Assembly (NCBI GenBank): GCA_964456445.1
Contig: CAYWBI010000002.1
Span: forward strand, 1-64,000
DNA length: 64,000 nucleotides
Direction: 5' to 3'
From: CAYWBI01 sp964456445
Lineage (GTDB): Bacteria; Calditrichota; Calditrichia; Calditrichales; J004
The notes under the pieces are model-generated. The model saw only the letters and a program-made list of their open reading frames with translations. It made no database searches and was not told the origin of the DNA. This document shows positions 8,844 to 18,390 of the stretch, piece after piece. A program made the position numbers and the translations under genes. Positions within the stretch are counted from its first letter, which is position 1. Each line of letters opens with the position of its first letter.

Positions 8844-8884
8844 GATAGTAAAAACAATCAATCACTTAATTTACAGGAGGAAAT

Positions 8885-11116
8885 ATGAATACGAAATTTA
8901 CATCTTTAGTCCGTACAATGGCCCTATCATTGAGCCTGTTAGTCGGACTGTCGTTTGCTCAGGGACCAATGCCCGGCTTTCCCAGTGTATCGGGGACAGT
9001 AACATTTAACGGTACTCCCGTACCAAACTTTATATTATTTATTACACCAAGCGATACGTCGGGAACCCACGGTTTTATGCCCTATATATCCACCGACGAA
9101 AACGGTAAGTATAGCCATGACCTTTTTCCGGGGAACTGGACAATCGCATCTCATGATACCTTCTCATATATGCCTTTTTCCCAAACAATAAAAGCTGAAG
9201 GTACAAATCAAGATACCGTTGATATTGCTTTGACAGCCCGTCCTCAGGATGCTGCATTTGCAGGTTTAGTGCATGATACGACAGGTGCCGGTGTTCAGGA
9301 TACAGTTTATCTTTTAAAGTTATCCGATAGTACAGACATGAAAGACTTTGCCGATGTCGAAAGTCATTTTATGATTCCCATGAATATGAGAACATTGCAA
9401 TGGGCGTCATACGCTTTTCCAACCGATGCAAAGGGCAACTTTAGCGGTCAGGTGCTTTTTGGAAAATATGCCATCTATGCGCCGGGCAATGCAGATTTAC
9501 TGCCAAGTTGGAGCGCCATGGAAATTACCGGCGATGTAACAGGTTATGATATCACCCTGAAGCCGATAGTAACTGTATCGGGCACCGTAAGCAATGCCAG
9601 TGGGTTTATGTGGGCCAAGGTTGCCGGTTTCTCCGTTAATTCGGGCCGTCCATTCAGCACCGAAGTCAACATGATGGACGGTACGTATGCTTTGGACGTT
9701 GCCCCGGGCGAATATGTGTTTCGGGTAAGTGCATATTTTATGGACAATGATAAACCATACACCTATGTCGGATACTATGATGGAAAAGCTACACCAAAAG
9801 ATGCCGACCATGTAAATGTGCAAAACAATATGTCCGGTATTGATTTCACTCTGCCTGATGCCCAGGTATCGCACTTTACAGTCATGGGTACGGTAACCAG
9901 TAACAACAGTAAAAAACCTGTTGCCAATGCACAAGTTAGCATTGTAAGCACCAACGTCATGCAAAACACCATGCAGACTTATGACGCTACAACCGATGCC
10001 AATGGTGCTTATTCCATTACGGGTTCCACTATACTGGCCGAAGATTCATTGATTGCATTTGTACATGCCGATGGTTTTTTTGCTGAGTTCTATGACAATC
10101 AAACGACGTTCCTTACAGCAGACAAGGTACTATTTCATCCAAATGAAACCATTACTCTTGATTTCGGTCTTGATAGCCTGGATACCAGCAATGGCTATAG
10201 CATTTCAGGAAATGTAACCGATACTGATGGCAAGGCCATCCCATTTGGCCAAGTTACTGCATACACTACGGCAACAAACGTCGGTGTTGCCACAACGCAA
10301 GTTGATTCCAATGGCGCATATAGCTTTGACGCTATTTTCCCATCGGGCAGTACGGTTTTCTTGCAATGCTGGGCCGGGTTTGATTATAAACCTGAAATTT
10401 ATGACAATGTTGATAGCTGGCAAAATGCAACAGCAATTCAAATTGATAACGCCAATGTGGACAATATAAACTTTTCTCTGGAACCAATGCCATCCAATCG
10501 TTTGGCGCTTGGGGATATCGTAGGCCAGGTTAACCTACCTTCAAATTCTGGAATCCAGGCAGCAAACGCAACCGCAGACCCATACGCAGGTGCTACGGTT
10601 TATATCCGTCCGGCAGGTCAACAAGAGTGGAACAGAGTTGACTTTGTTGATGATCAGGGGAATTTTGATCTTCCAATCGACACATACGGCGACTATGATA
10701 TAATTTTAACCGCACCCGGTTATCAAGATCAGGTAACAACTGTTTCAGTTACAAAAGAAACTGGACTTTCTGATAATAGTGTTGAAATGACTTTAACGCC
10801 AACCGTGATTGATGGTGGTAACAATGCCAGGGTTATTCGCAGTGACAAGTTGTATGCAGCTTATCCCAATCCGTTTAACCCAACTACAACAATTCGTGTC
10901 GATCTGATGCAAACCGAGAATGTACAGTTGCTGATCTTTAACGTTGTTGGACAAAAAGTTGCAACATTGTATTCCGGTACATTGCCAAGCGGTACAAAAT
11001 CGTTTAAATGGAATGGTAAAGACTTTAGTGGGCGCTCGGTTTCAAGTGGTCTTTACTTTTATCAGTTGCGTACAAATTCTACTGTACAAACCAAATCCCT
11101 CATTTTCCTCAAATAG
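8885..11116 (+). CDS. Large secreted modular protein with C-terminal sorting domain
   Basis: A 743-residue exported protein. A signal peptide ends near FAQ at residue 25. The body is a row of carboxypeptidase-regulatory-like or Big-type beta modules, each opening with a pattern like VSGTV, VMGTVTSN or ISGNVTD, near residues 37, 230, 335, 440 and 545. From about residue 659 the motif YPNPFNPTTTI starts an 80-residue C-terminal domain of the FlgD/T9SS type A sorting kind, ending in LIFLK; such tails direct surface attachment or secretion in this bacterial group. There is no recognisable catalytic domain, so it may be structural or adhesive. AGGAGG at 8875-8880 is among the strongest ribosome sites in the window, suggesting high expression. 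It stands alone between a sigma-54-like promoter and a strong terminator. Confidence 0.85.
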   Translation: MNTKFTSLVRTMALSLSLLVGLSFAQGPMPGFPSVSGTVTFNGTPVPNFILFITPSDTSGTHGFMPYISTDENGKYSHDLFPGNWTIASHDTFSYMPFSQTIKAEGTNQDTVDIALTARPQDAAFAGLVHDTTGAGVQDTVYLLKLSDSTDMKDFADVESHFMIPMNMRTLQWASYAFPTDAKGNFSGQVLFGKYAIYAPGNADLLPSWSAMEITGDVTGYDITLKPIVTVSGTVSNASGFMWAKVAGFSVNSGRPFSTEVNMMDGTYALDVAPGEYVFRVSAYFMDNDKPYTYVGYYDGKATPKDADHVNVQNNMSGIDFTLPDAQVSHFTVMGTVTSNNSKKPVANAQVSIVSTNVMQNTMQTYDATTDANGAYSITGSTILAEDSLIAFVHADGFFAEFYDNQTTFLTADKVLFHPNETITLDFGLDSLDTSNGYSISGNVTDTDGKAIPFGQVTAYTTATNVGVATTQVDSNGAYSFDAIFPSGSTVFLQCWAGFDYKPEIYDNVDSWQNATAIQIDNANVDNINFSLEPMPSNRLALGDIVGQVNLPSNSGIQAANATADPYAGATVYIRPAGQQEWNRVDFVDDQGNFDLPIDTYGDYDIILTAPGYQDQVTTVSVTKETGLSDNSVEMTLTPTVIDGGNNARVIRSDKLYAAYPNPFNPTTTIRVDLMQTENVQLLIFNVVGQKVATLYSGTLPSGTKSFKWNGKDFSGRSVSSGLYFYQLRTNSTVQTKSLIFLK

Positions 11117-11136
11117 CTAATCCTCATAAATTAGCT
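11115..11136 (+). terminator. Hairpin directly after the secreted protein gene
   Basis: AGCTAAT (11115-11121) pairs with ATTAGCT (11130-11136) across an eight-base loop, starting at the stop codon. It has no T tract of its own and stands ten bases before the main terminator; it may protect the messenger's 3' end. Confidence 0.45.
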
Positions 11137-11145
11137 TATCCCCCA

Positions 11146-11174
11146 CCCCCCGTCTCCCACGGGGGGTTTTTTTT
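11146..11174 (+). terminator. Strong rho-independent terminator
   Basis: Stem CCCCCCGT (11146-11153) and ACGGGGGG (11159-11166) with loop CTCCC, followed by eight T (11167-11174). This is a textbook intrinsic terminator for the gene ending at 11116 and the clearest one in the window. Confidence 0.93.
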
Positions 11175-11537
11175 ATCATATCGCATTACGAAGCAAATAT
11201 ATCACATCTATTCGACGGTTCGGGAACTACATATTGGGATTACTAAAGGAAAATCCAGGAAGGCACAGTATAAGTTTACCCATCCAGAAAGCAATATCGT
11301 ATCGGAAGCTACCGCGCTCGGAGATAAACGGTACATCTACCTACTTTTGGGGGGAACATGCGAAATTGTTGTACAAACCAGCGTATAAACAGTAATAATG
11401 AATTAAATATATTTGGTAGTTTTATGAATAACCCCATAGATACATAGAAACATAGAAACATAGAAACATATCATTAAATCGATTGTATTATGGACCAACA
11501 CTAAATGATTTTCAAAATTATGGGGGCGAGATAAGGG
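11175..11537. other. Gene-free stretch with a start-less open frame
   Basis: About 360 bases between convergent gene ends. From 11188 to 11388 one plus-strand frame stays open for 66 codons without an ATG or a ribosome site; its end (YIYLLLGGTCEIVVQTSV) looks protein-like. It could be a decayed gene end or chance, since a second frame is also open over the same bases. An 8-base tandem repeat follows at 11442-11470. Confidence 0.3.
11442..11470. repeat. 8-base tandem repeat (ACATAGAA)n
   Basis: Three exact copies of ACATAGAA and a partial fourth lie in the gap between the secreted protein gene and the histidine kinase gene. No function is apparent. Confidence 0.85.
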
Positions 11538-13073
11538 CTAATTATCTTGCTTCTGTTTTGTCGAATAGATTGTCGATTTATTTAAGATTGGGGCCGGTTC
11601 ATTTTGGTATAGTTTTAAGGTAAAAGAAAACTGTGTTCCTTTATTCAGCTCACTGGTTACATTGATTTTGCTATGATGTGCCTCTACGATTTTTTTTACT
11701 ATGGCCAGCCCCAACCCGGAACCACCTAAATTTTTTGAGCGGCTCTTTTCTACCCGGTAAAAACGGTCAAAGATATGTTCTAAATCTTTTGCCGGAATGC
11801 CATTGCCGTTGTCCTGGATATTTATACATAGCTCATCTTTTTCCAGTTTCATATCAATGACAACTTTTCCATTCTCCTGAGTGTAGCGCAAAGCATTATC
11901 GATTAAATTGGATATAACACGATCGATCATGGCAATGTCACCTAAAACAAGCGGTACATTCTTTGGCATTTTTGTGATAAGATTGATTTTTTTATCCTCA
12001 GCCTGTGGCTGAAATTTCAGGACTATATCCTGAACAAGCTCGGCAATGCCAAAGGGTTCCAAATTTACTTTTGACTGAGATGCATCAAGCTTGGATAATT
12101 CAAAAAGTTCATTAACCAGATTATTAAGATTGATAACCCCACGCAATATAATTTCTAGAAAATGCTTTCGTTCATCGATCGAAAGTTTATCGTCGCGCAT
12201 TAGTATTGTTTCGATATAGCCCTGAATTGAGGCCAGTGGGCTCCGTAAATCATGCGAAATGTTAGAAATGAGTTCACGACGGAGGATATCATTTTGTTTG
12301 AGTTCCTCGATATTCCCGGTAATCGTATCAGCCATATGGTTAAAAGCAAAGGTCAACTGCCCTACCTCATCAGACGATTTTACTTCGATACGCTCACCAT
12401 AATTGCCCTTTTCGAATTCCTTGACGGCAACCGTCATCTTTCTGAGGCGCTTGGTTAAATTGAAAAATAAAATAGAGCCTAAAATCCCACCAAAAAATAA
12501 AATGATTCCAAAAGTAAGGGCCGTTGTACTTAAAATATAACTTCCGCCGACGCCGTTTATTGCATTATCATAAATCTCACTGCCAAGGATGATATAAATA
12601 TATCCCTTGCCCTTTGAACCCATGTCCAAAGAAGCGGCAGAAAACACCTTTTCTTTTTTTAATGATTTTGGATCATCGCCCATAATCGGATATCGGGCAT
12701 TCAGGCCAGGATTTATAAATTTTTTTATCGGTCGTAGGTTGATGTGTTTTCTTTTGATTTTTACCGGGTCCGAGAAATAGGCCGCCAAATTGCCCGAAGG
12801 ATCGAGTAAATATATTTCAACCCTTGGATTCATTAACATCAGTTCCTGAATGATGGGTTCCACCCCGGCAAAATTGATACTGTCCTTTACAAAAGGTTCA
12901 AACTTTACAGCTAAGTTTCGTGCCAGGTTTCTGTTTAGTGTTTGATCGGTTTCACAAACAAAGTTCATCGATGAGTTAATCGATATAAAAGTTTGGACGC
13001 CTCCCAACAAAATCAATAATACAAAAAATATTAATGAAATTTTTCCAAAAAAAGTCCGAAAGAACTGTTTCAT
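11538..13073 (-). CDS. Sensor histidine kinase (PhoR/ResE-like)
   Basis: A 511-residue membrane kinase that autophosphorylates and passes phosphate to the adjacent response regulator. Two transmembrane helices (about residues 12-31 and 178-206) frame an extracytoplasmic sensor of about 145 residues (PAS/Cache-like; sequence DPSGNLAAYF near 91). HAMP spans about 206-258. The dimerisation domain has His274 in ISHDLRSPL. The ATPase domain shows the N box (NLIDNALRYT), DNGNGIP and GGSGLGLAIVK. The gene overlaps the end of the regulator gene by four bases (ATGA), so the two are translationally coupled. The stimulus is unknown; position downstream of a GWxTD protein hints at an envelope signal. Confidence 0.93.
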   Translation of the reverse strand: MKQFFRTFFGKISLIFFVLLILLGGVQTFISINSSMNFVCETDQTLNRNLARNLAVKFEPFVKDSINFAGVEPIIQELMLMNPRVEIYLLDPSGNLAAYFSDPVKIKRKHINLRPIKKFINPGLNARYPIMGDDPKSLKKEKVFSAASLDMGSKGKGYIYIILGSEIYDNAINGVGGSYILSTTALTFGIILFFGGILGSILFFNLTKRLRKMTVAVKEFEKGNYGERIEVKSSDEVGQLTFAFNHMADTITGNIEELKQNDILRRELISNISHDLRSPLASIQGYIETILMRDDKLSIDERKHFLEIILRGVINLNNLVNELFELSKLDASQSKVNLEPFGIAELVQDIVLKFQPQAEDKKINLITKMPKNVPLVLGDIAMIDRVISNLIDNALRYTQENGKVVIDMKLEKDELCINIQDNGNGIPAKDLEHIFDRFYRVEKSRSKNLGGSGLGLAIVKKIVEAHHSKINVTSELNKGTQFSFTLKLYQNEPAPILNKSTIYSTKQKQDN

Positions 13074-13786
13074 TCTTCAAAGTCCTCGTAATCGGCAAAC
13101 TTATAGCCCACGCCCCAAACTGTACGGATAAATTTGGGTTGTGAGGGGTCTTTTTCTATTTTGGCACGTAAACGGTTTATATGTGAATTAACGGTATGTT
13201 CATAGCCTGTAAACTGATATCCCCAGACAATGTTAAGAAGATTTTCCCTTGTATATGCTTTACCAGGATTGGCGGCGAACAATGCCAGCAGATCAAATTC
13301 TTTAGCTGTCAGTTCAATGTTTTTTCCATCAAGCAAAACCCTACGTTTTTCCAGATTTACATTCAGATCGCCAAAGGAAAGCTCACTGACATCGCTGGAT
13401 GTTTGATCTTCAATAACTGCATTTACCCTTCGGATAATTGCCTTTATCCTTGCGATCAGTTCACGGATGCTAAATGGTTTGGTCATAAAATCATCAGCAC
13501 CAAGTTCAAGCCCCAAGACCTTGTCAAATTCTTCTGATTTTGCCGTTAGCATAAGAATGGGCAAGCTCTTTTTTTCCTGTCTGATTTTTTTACAGACATC
13601 AAGTCCATTCAATTTAGGCAACATCCAATCTAAAATGACCAGTTCATAGTCATTCTCCAAAGCCTTTTGCAATCCATTCTCACCATCAACAGCTCTGTCG
13701 AGACTTAATTGTAAATCTTTAAGATGCAACTCCAGCAAATCCGCAATGTCCGGGTCATCTTCGATTATTAAAACTTTCTTTTCCAT
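13070..13786 (-). CDS. OmpR/PhoB-family response regulator
   Basis: A 238-residue regulator. The receiver domain has the acidic pair Asp10-Asp11, phosphoacceptor Asp53 (ILDWMLPKLNG) and the conserved Lys in MTKPFS. The C-terminal half is a winged-helix DNA-binding domain of the OmpR class (ELTAKEFDLLALF, then VNSHINRLRAKIEKDP and WGVGYKF). I place the start at the ATG at 13786, with GAGG about six bases upstream, instead of an in-frame codon 16 residues earlier that has no such site and adds a tail without homology. It forms a pair with the overlapping kinase gene. About 130 bases separate it from the GWxTD gene upstream, which leaves room for its own promoter. Confidence 0.93.
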   Translation of the reverse strand: MEKKVLIIEDDPDIADLLELHLKDLQLSLDRAVDGENGLQKALENDYELVILDWMLPKLNGLDVCKKIRQEKKSLPILMLTAKSEEFDKVLGLELGADDFMTKPFSIRELIARIKAIIRRVNAVIEDQTSSDVSELSFGDLNVNLEKRRVLLDGKNIELTAKEFDLLALFAANPGKAYTRENLLNIVWGYQFTGYEHTVNSHINRLRAKIEKDPSQPKFIRTVWGVGYKFADYEDFEE

Positions 13787-13914
13787 ATTATCCTCTTTTA
13801 TTTTTAAAGTACCAGAATAAGATCCGACTGTCACATACGGGTCACAGATAATAAATATTTTACTTGAATTAATTTAGGATGCACACACATCGATGAAAAT
13901 CGTAAGTGATACCA

Positions 13915-15204
13915 TTACTCATATTCAATATTTGTATAATTGGGGTTCAAGCGATAGTCACCAAAACCTGAATAGTCTTCAAATACGAATGTTTTCTTTA
14001 AGCTATAATATCTCCATATAATATAAGCGCGTGTATCCAGTTCGAATGGGTGACGCTCCACATCATCCGGAGGCCCAAATTTAACAAGTATCCGGCCGCG
14101 GTCGCTTATCCACCCTGGGGAAGAAAAACTTGAATAATGTTGGTTGGCATAGTTGATACGCTTAAAATACTCATCCATCAATTCATTTTTTTTTGTATCG
14201 GGATTGGGGTCCCTGGCTCGCCAGAACCTTTTAAAAAAGGCCTTTTGCTCTTTCAGATCGCTATCGATATACGCACTCATTGAATCCGAGGACAAGATAT
14301 ATTTCATTTCGAGAAGAGCGGTATGTATGTCTTCCGATGTACTGGGCACGGTCTTCCAGAAAAAAGTTAATTTTTTTTCCTTTTTAATTTCCTCGCCGCC
14401 GACATTTACGGAAATTTTTAGCTTATATCGACTTGCCTTAAACAGATTTTTATGTATTTTTATCAAGATTGATTTTATTTTCCCGGAGATGGTGTCTTGA
14501 AGCGTTGAATCAAAATCCACCTTATTTTTACTCGTCACAAACTCGTATTTTACCAGGACGTTTTTGTTCGGTAGCTTTGAATAAACATCAAAATAAATAT
14601 AAAAGACCCCTTGCCGGTCGGTAAAGTTTTCCACAAAAACAGGTTCAAAATCGCTTAACCAACCGGACGAATCAATGCTTATATTGTTTAAAAGCATCAA
14701 ATCGCTTATGGCAACATCCTTATTCTGATAATCGGAGATACTGACTTTTATTTTGCGCTGTGAGGACTTCTTGGAATTTAAATCAATTGTTCGGATTAAA
14801 AATTTATATTCACCCGTGTTTAGTAGAATTTGATTTTTGATTATCCGTTTGTCGGTCCGGCTATTGGTTTTTACAAATTCCGCCACATGGTATTTTTCTG
14901 ATGACGTGCGTGAAAAAATAAGTTTTTCGTCATTATCATAAATGGCAATGATCCACTCAATTTCCGCATCATATCCATTTGTATCGGACTTTACAAAAGT
15001 AAGATCATCGTTTAATATACTGCCAAGGATAAGCACCCTTTGCTGACCCGGCTTTTCGGTAAATTGACGTTCCAGGGCAACTTCGAAATATGGGATGCCA
15101 ACCCCGCTAAGATGGTTTTCTTCAAAATACTGGGCAAAAGAAGATGTGGCATTGAACGTTATAAGCAGAAGAATGGAAATAAACGATATTTTTATTTTAT
15201 ACAT
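13915..15204 (-). CDS. GWxTD-domain secreted protein
   Basis: A 429-residue exported protein with a signal peptide (MYKIKISFISILLLITF, cleavage near SFAQ). The C-terminal third carries the GWxTD domain seen in Acidobacteria, Calditrichota, Gemmatimonadota and related groups: FFKRFWRARDPNPDT near residue 325, then GWISDRGRILVKFGPPDDVE, with Ser in place of the usual Thr. The region between signal and domain looks beta-rich (residues 30-290). The role of GWxTD proteins is not established. AGAGG precedes the ATG. The gene sits between rimO (24 bases upstream) and a two-component system, so an envelope or stress role is possible but only inferred. Confidence 0.85.
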   Translation of the reverse strand: MYKIKISFISILLLITFNATSSFAQYFEENHLSGVGIPYFEVALERQFTEKPGQQRVLILGSILNDDLTFVKSDTNGYDAEIEWIIAIYDNDEKLIFSRTSSEKYHVAEFVKTNSRTDKRIIKNQILLNTGEYKFLIRTIDLNSKKSSQRKIKVSISDYQNKDVAISDLMLLNNISIDSSGWLSDFEPVFVENFTDRQGVFYIYFDVYSKLPNKNVLVKYEFVTSKNKVDFDSTLQDTISGKIKSILIKIHKNLFKASRYKLKISVNVGGEEIKKEKKLTFFWKTVPSTSEDIHTALLEMKYILSSDSMSAYIDSDLKEQKAFFKRFWRARDPNPDTKKNELMDEYFKRINYANQHYSSFSSPGWISDRGRILVKFGPPDDVERHPFELDTRAYIIWRYYSLKKTFVFEDYSGFGDYRLNPNYTNIEYE

Positions 15205-15227
15205 GGTTGCCTCTTTCAGTTTAACTT

Positions 15228-16529
15228 TTACCCGACAAAACGTCCAAAAAGTTCATATTCTCCATTATCAATAATTTCTACATCCGCAAAATCACCTGGT
15301 CTAAAAGAATATTCTTTATCAACGGTGATGATTATTTCATTATCAATTTCCGGGGCATCCCGATAAGTCCGCCCAATATAAGTGGCGGTGTGGATATCAT
15401 ATTCATCCAGCAATACACGCTGAACACTTCCTATCAATTGTGCATTTTTATTACTGGATACATCGCGTTGAACAGACATCAACTCATCCTGACGCTGCCT
15501 GGCAACTTCCACATCAACCTTATTGTGGAGTAGGTACGCCGGCGTATTTTCTTCATCAGAATATAAAAAACTGCCCATTCTGTCAAATTGAAATTCATTT
15601 ATAAAAGAGAGCAGTTCACTAAAGTCATCGTTTGTTTCACCGGGATGCCCGACAATTAAGGTTGTACGCAGGGTAATATGTGGAATCTCAGCACGAATCC
15701 TATTGAATATTTTATAAATCGTTTCCTTTCGTTCGCCCCGGCGCATGAGTTGTAACATACGGTCGCTTACATGCTGAATCGGCATATCGATATAAGGTAA
15801 AATTTTAGGATTGTCTTTCATAAGTTGTATCACTTCGAAAGGAAAGTTTGTCGGGTACCAATACAGGACCCGTATCCATTCGATACCATCAATCTCTGCA
15901 AGCGCTTTAAGTAAATCAACTATATTTTGTTTGTTATATATATCCTTTCCGTAAGAGGATGTATCCTGAGAAATAAGTATCAGTTCTTTTGCGCCGTTGG
16001 CGGCCAGTTTTATTGCCTCCCCCACAAGGCTTTCAATGGTTCGGCTCCTGAGCCTTCCACGAATCCCCGGTATTGCACAAAAGGCACATGTATGGTTACA
16101 CCCTTCGGAAATCTTAAGATACGCAAAATGGCGTGGTGTGGTAACCTTGCGCATACGGTGCAAATTATCATTGGCGGCATGTTTTTTCCCGAGAGCGCCC
16201 AGAATTTCTTTATAGGCCTCTGTACCAAAAATTGCATCAACCTCGGGTATTTCTTTTTCAATATACGGTTTATAGCGTTCGGATAAACAGCCGGTTACAA
16301 AAACTTTTTTAGCGGGATCGTCTTCTTTAAGTTTGATGGCCTCGAATATGGCCTGTAAAGATTCTTCCTTGGCACTTTGGATAAAGCCGCACGTATTTAC
16401 TATGATCAGATCCGAATCAGCCGGTTCATCTACCATTTCAAATTCATGTGCTTCCAGTTGCCCGGTGAGCACTTCTGAATCGACCAAATTTTTGGAACAG
16501 CCTAATGTAGTGATATGTACTTTTTTCAT
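15228..16529 (-). CDS. rimO: Ribosomal protein S12 methylthiotransferase RimO
   Basis: A 433-residue radical-SAM enzyme that adds a methylthio group to the conserved Asp of ribosomal protein S12. The N-terminal UPF0004 domain has the three cluster cysteines (Cys11 in TLGCSKN, Cys47 in NTCGF, Cys81 in TGCLSE). The radical-SAM motif CNHTCAFCAIPG starts near residue 142, and a TRAM domain closes the protein (FRPGDFADVEI). SAFCA-type spacing and the CAIP motif separate RimO from the tRNA enzyme MiaB. It abuts ftsY with no gap, and its position in this row of housekeeping genes supports ordinary function. Confidence 0.95.
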   Translation of the reverse strand: MKKVHITTLGCSKNLVDSEVLTGQLEAHEFEMVDEPADSDLIIVNTCGFIQSAKEESLQAIFEAIKLKEDDPAKKVFVTGCLSERYKPYIEKEIPEVDAIFGTEAYKEILGALGKKHAANDNLHRMRKVTTPRHFAYLKISEGCNHTCAFCAIPGIRGRLRSRTIESLVGEAIKLAANGAKELILISQDTSSYGKDIYNKQNIVDLLKALAEIDGIEWIRVLYWYPTNFPFEVIQLMKDNPKILPYIDMPIQHVSDRMLQLMRRGERKETIYKIFNRIRAEIPHITLRTTLIVGHPGETNDDFSELLSFINEFQFDRMGSFLYSDEENTPAYLLHNKVDVEVARQRQDELMSVQRDVSSNKNAQLIGSVQRVLLDEYDIHTATYIGRTYRDAPEIDNEIIITVDKEYSFRPGDFADVEIIDNGEYELFGRFVG

Positions 16530-17432
16530 CTATTTATCAAACAATCCTTTCACGAACTCTTCGGGGTTGAACATTTCAATATCATCAATTTGTTCACCAA
16601 CTCCAATATAACGCACGGGGATATTTAACGCACGTTTAATGCCTATAACAACGCCTCCCTTGGCCGTGCCGTCTAATTTAGTAAGAAATATTGAATCCAC
16701 GTTGGCAACTTTTATAAACTCACGTGCCTGATTTATTGCATTTTGGCCATTGCCTGCATCCAAAACCAAAATGGTTTCATGAGGTCCGTTTTCGATTTGA
16801 TTTTGGATAACCCGGTGAATTTTATCCAATTCCTTCATCAGGTTTACTTTGTTATGCAGCCTGCCCGCCGTATCGATTATTAAAACATCCATATTTTGTG
16901 CTTTAGCCGCACTGCATGCGTCATAAACCACTGCTGCCGGATCGGAATTGGCCTGATGCTTTACAACACGAATATCCAGTCGTTTGCCCCAGGTTTCCAA
17001 CTGTTCGATAGCCGCTGCCCGAAAGGTATCGGCTGCGGCGAGCATTACCTTTTTACCTTTTCTTTTAAAATATCCTGCAAGCTTGGCCGTTGAAGTTGTT
17101 TTACCCGTGCCATTGACGCCAACCATCAGCAGCACAATCAATTTGTTATCCGGATATATTACCGGGTCAAAGGTAAGCAGTTCTTTTATCTCATCAATTA
17201 TAAGTGTATCCAGTTCGTCCGCTGTTTGGTACTTTTCTCTTTTAACCCGTTTGCGGATATTCTCGATAATTTCTGTGGCGGAATCAATGCCCACATCGCC
17301 ACGTATCAATATCTCTTCCAATTCATCGAGCAGATCATCGTCAATGATACGCTTGCCTGTCATCAATCTGTTTATTTTGGAAAAAACGCCACTGCGGGTC
17401 TTTGACAAGCTGGATTTAATCTTTCCGAGCAA
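16530..17432 (-). CDS. ftsY: Signal recognition particle receptor FtsY
   Basis: A 300-residue SRP GTPase that receives ribosome-SRP complexes at the inner membrane. The N domain covers roughly residues 1-90. The G domain has GVNGTGKTTSTAKLA near 104-118, DTAGR and TKLDGTAKGG, followed by the closing helix (IGVGEQIDDIEMFNPEEFVKGLF). It lacks the long acidic A domain of the E. coli protein, as in many other bacteria. The spacing to the prenyltransferase gene upstream is one base and rimO follows directly. Confidence 0.96.
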   Translation of the reverse strand: MLGKIKSSLSKTRSGVFSKINRLMTGKRIIDDDLLDELEEILIRGDVGIDSATEIIENIRKRVKREKYQTADELDTLIIDEIKELLTFDPVIYPDNKLIVLLMVGVNGTGKTTSTAKLAGYFKRKGKKVMLAAADTFRAAAIEQLETWGKRLDIRVVKHQANSDPAAVVYDACSAAKAQNMDVLIIDTAGRLHNKVNLMKELDKIHRVIQNQIENGPHETILVLDAGNGQNAINQAREFIKVANVDSIFLTKLDGTAKGGVVIGIKRALNIPVRYIGVGEQIDDIEMFNPEEFVKGLFDK

Positions 17433-17433
17433 A

Positions 17434-18384
17434 TTATACTCCCTTTATATTTGGATAATCAAAATTAAATCGGTACCTATAGTACCATTTTGTTAGAAGG
17501 ATTATCCCGCTTATCACAATTAAATAAAACGGGATTTTTATACATATAGCAATAGAGAAAAAAAGTATGGTGTATTTGGTTGTTTTAATGGCATATTTAA
17601 CCTGCTGAATTAAAATCAGACGAATATATTGTGGTGCGGACACGGCCAAAATAAGACCAATAAAATAATCTTTATTCAGTACCGCAAAACCAACAGAAAG
17701 TGCATAGCAAAATAGCGCTACAATAATTATTTTTTTCGTACCGTATTTTACAGCAAGGGTTTCTTTCCTGCTTTTTACATCCCCCTCAATATCCGGCAGG
17801 GTTGTAAAAAAATAAAGCGCCGTATTTAGGAAGAGGTAAGGCAACATATCAACGATAATCACTAAACCGGGTTGTGAATTGTTCAGGGACCAGCCGACCG
17901 CAAAGGCCAGGCCGCCCATCAGTGCATTGGACGCCAGACTTAGCAACGGTCTGTTCTTTAACGAAAAAGGTGAATAATTATATAAATAGCCGGTAACGAT
18001 TAAAAAACAAACAAGCCATAAAAACACATAAAGCCCTAAATAAGCAGATGTGAACAAGGCCAGCCCAATTAATAAGAAGGTTTCAACCAGCGCTTCTTTT
18101 TTCGTTATAATTTCATCGGCAAAAAAAAACAACTTATTGTTTTCCCTGTCCGATTCAATATCTTCCAGTTGGTTCAGTAAAAATGCCGCTCCCATGGCAG
18201 AAGCAAAAGCGAGCATCCCAAGTATAATCCGTAAGTAGTCTATGGATAATATCGCATTGTATGTCGGGAAAACTGTGCCTCGGGAAAAAACAAAATAGCC
18301 TGCCAGCAATGTTGACCACCCAGGCAGAAACAACATCGGACGCAGTACAAAAAAATAATCTAATATACGTTTTCCTTTTAACAT
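17434..18384 (-). CDS. UbiA-family prenyltransferase
   Basis: A 316-residue integral membrane protein with eight to nine predicted helices. The first Asp-rich motif is NQLEDIESDRENNK (about residues 71-84) and the second PDIEGDVKSRKETLA (about 197-211). Such enzymes attach a polyprenyl chain to an aromatic ring or glycerol phosphate at the membrane. The first motif has NQxxD instead of the common NDxxD, as in several Bacteroidota-type members. It might act in quinone or lipid biosynthesis, but the substrate cannot be told from sequence alone. It lies seven bases after purF and one base before ftsY. Confidence 0.87.
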   Translation of the reverse strand: MLKGKRILDYFFVLRPMLFLPGWSTLLAGYFVFSRGTVFPTYNAILSIDYLRIILGMLAFASAMGAAFLLNQLEDIESDRENNKLFFFADEIITKKEALVETFLLIGLALFTSAYLGLYVFLWLVCFLIVTGYLYNYSPFSLKNRPLLSLASNALMGGLAFAVGWSLNNSQPGLVIIVDMLPYLFLNTALYFFTTLPDIEGDVKSRKETLAVKYGTKKIIIVALFCYALSVGFAVLNKDYFIGLILAVSAPQYIRLILIQQVKYAIKTTKYTILFFSIAICIKIPFYLIVISGIILLTKWYYRYRFNFDYPNIKGV

Positions 18385-18390
18385 AAACGA

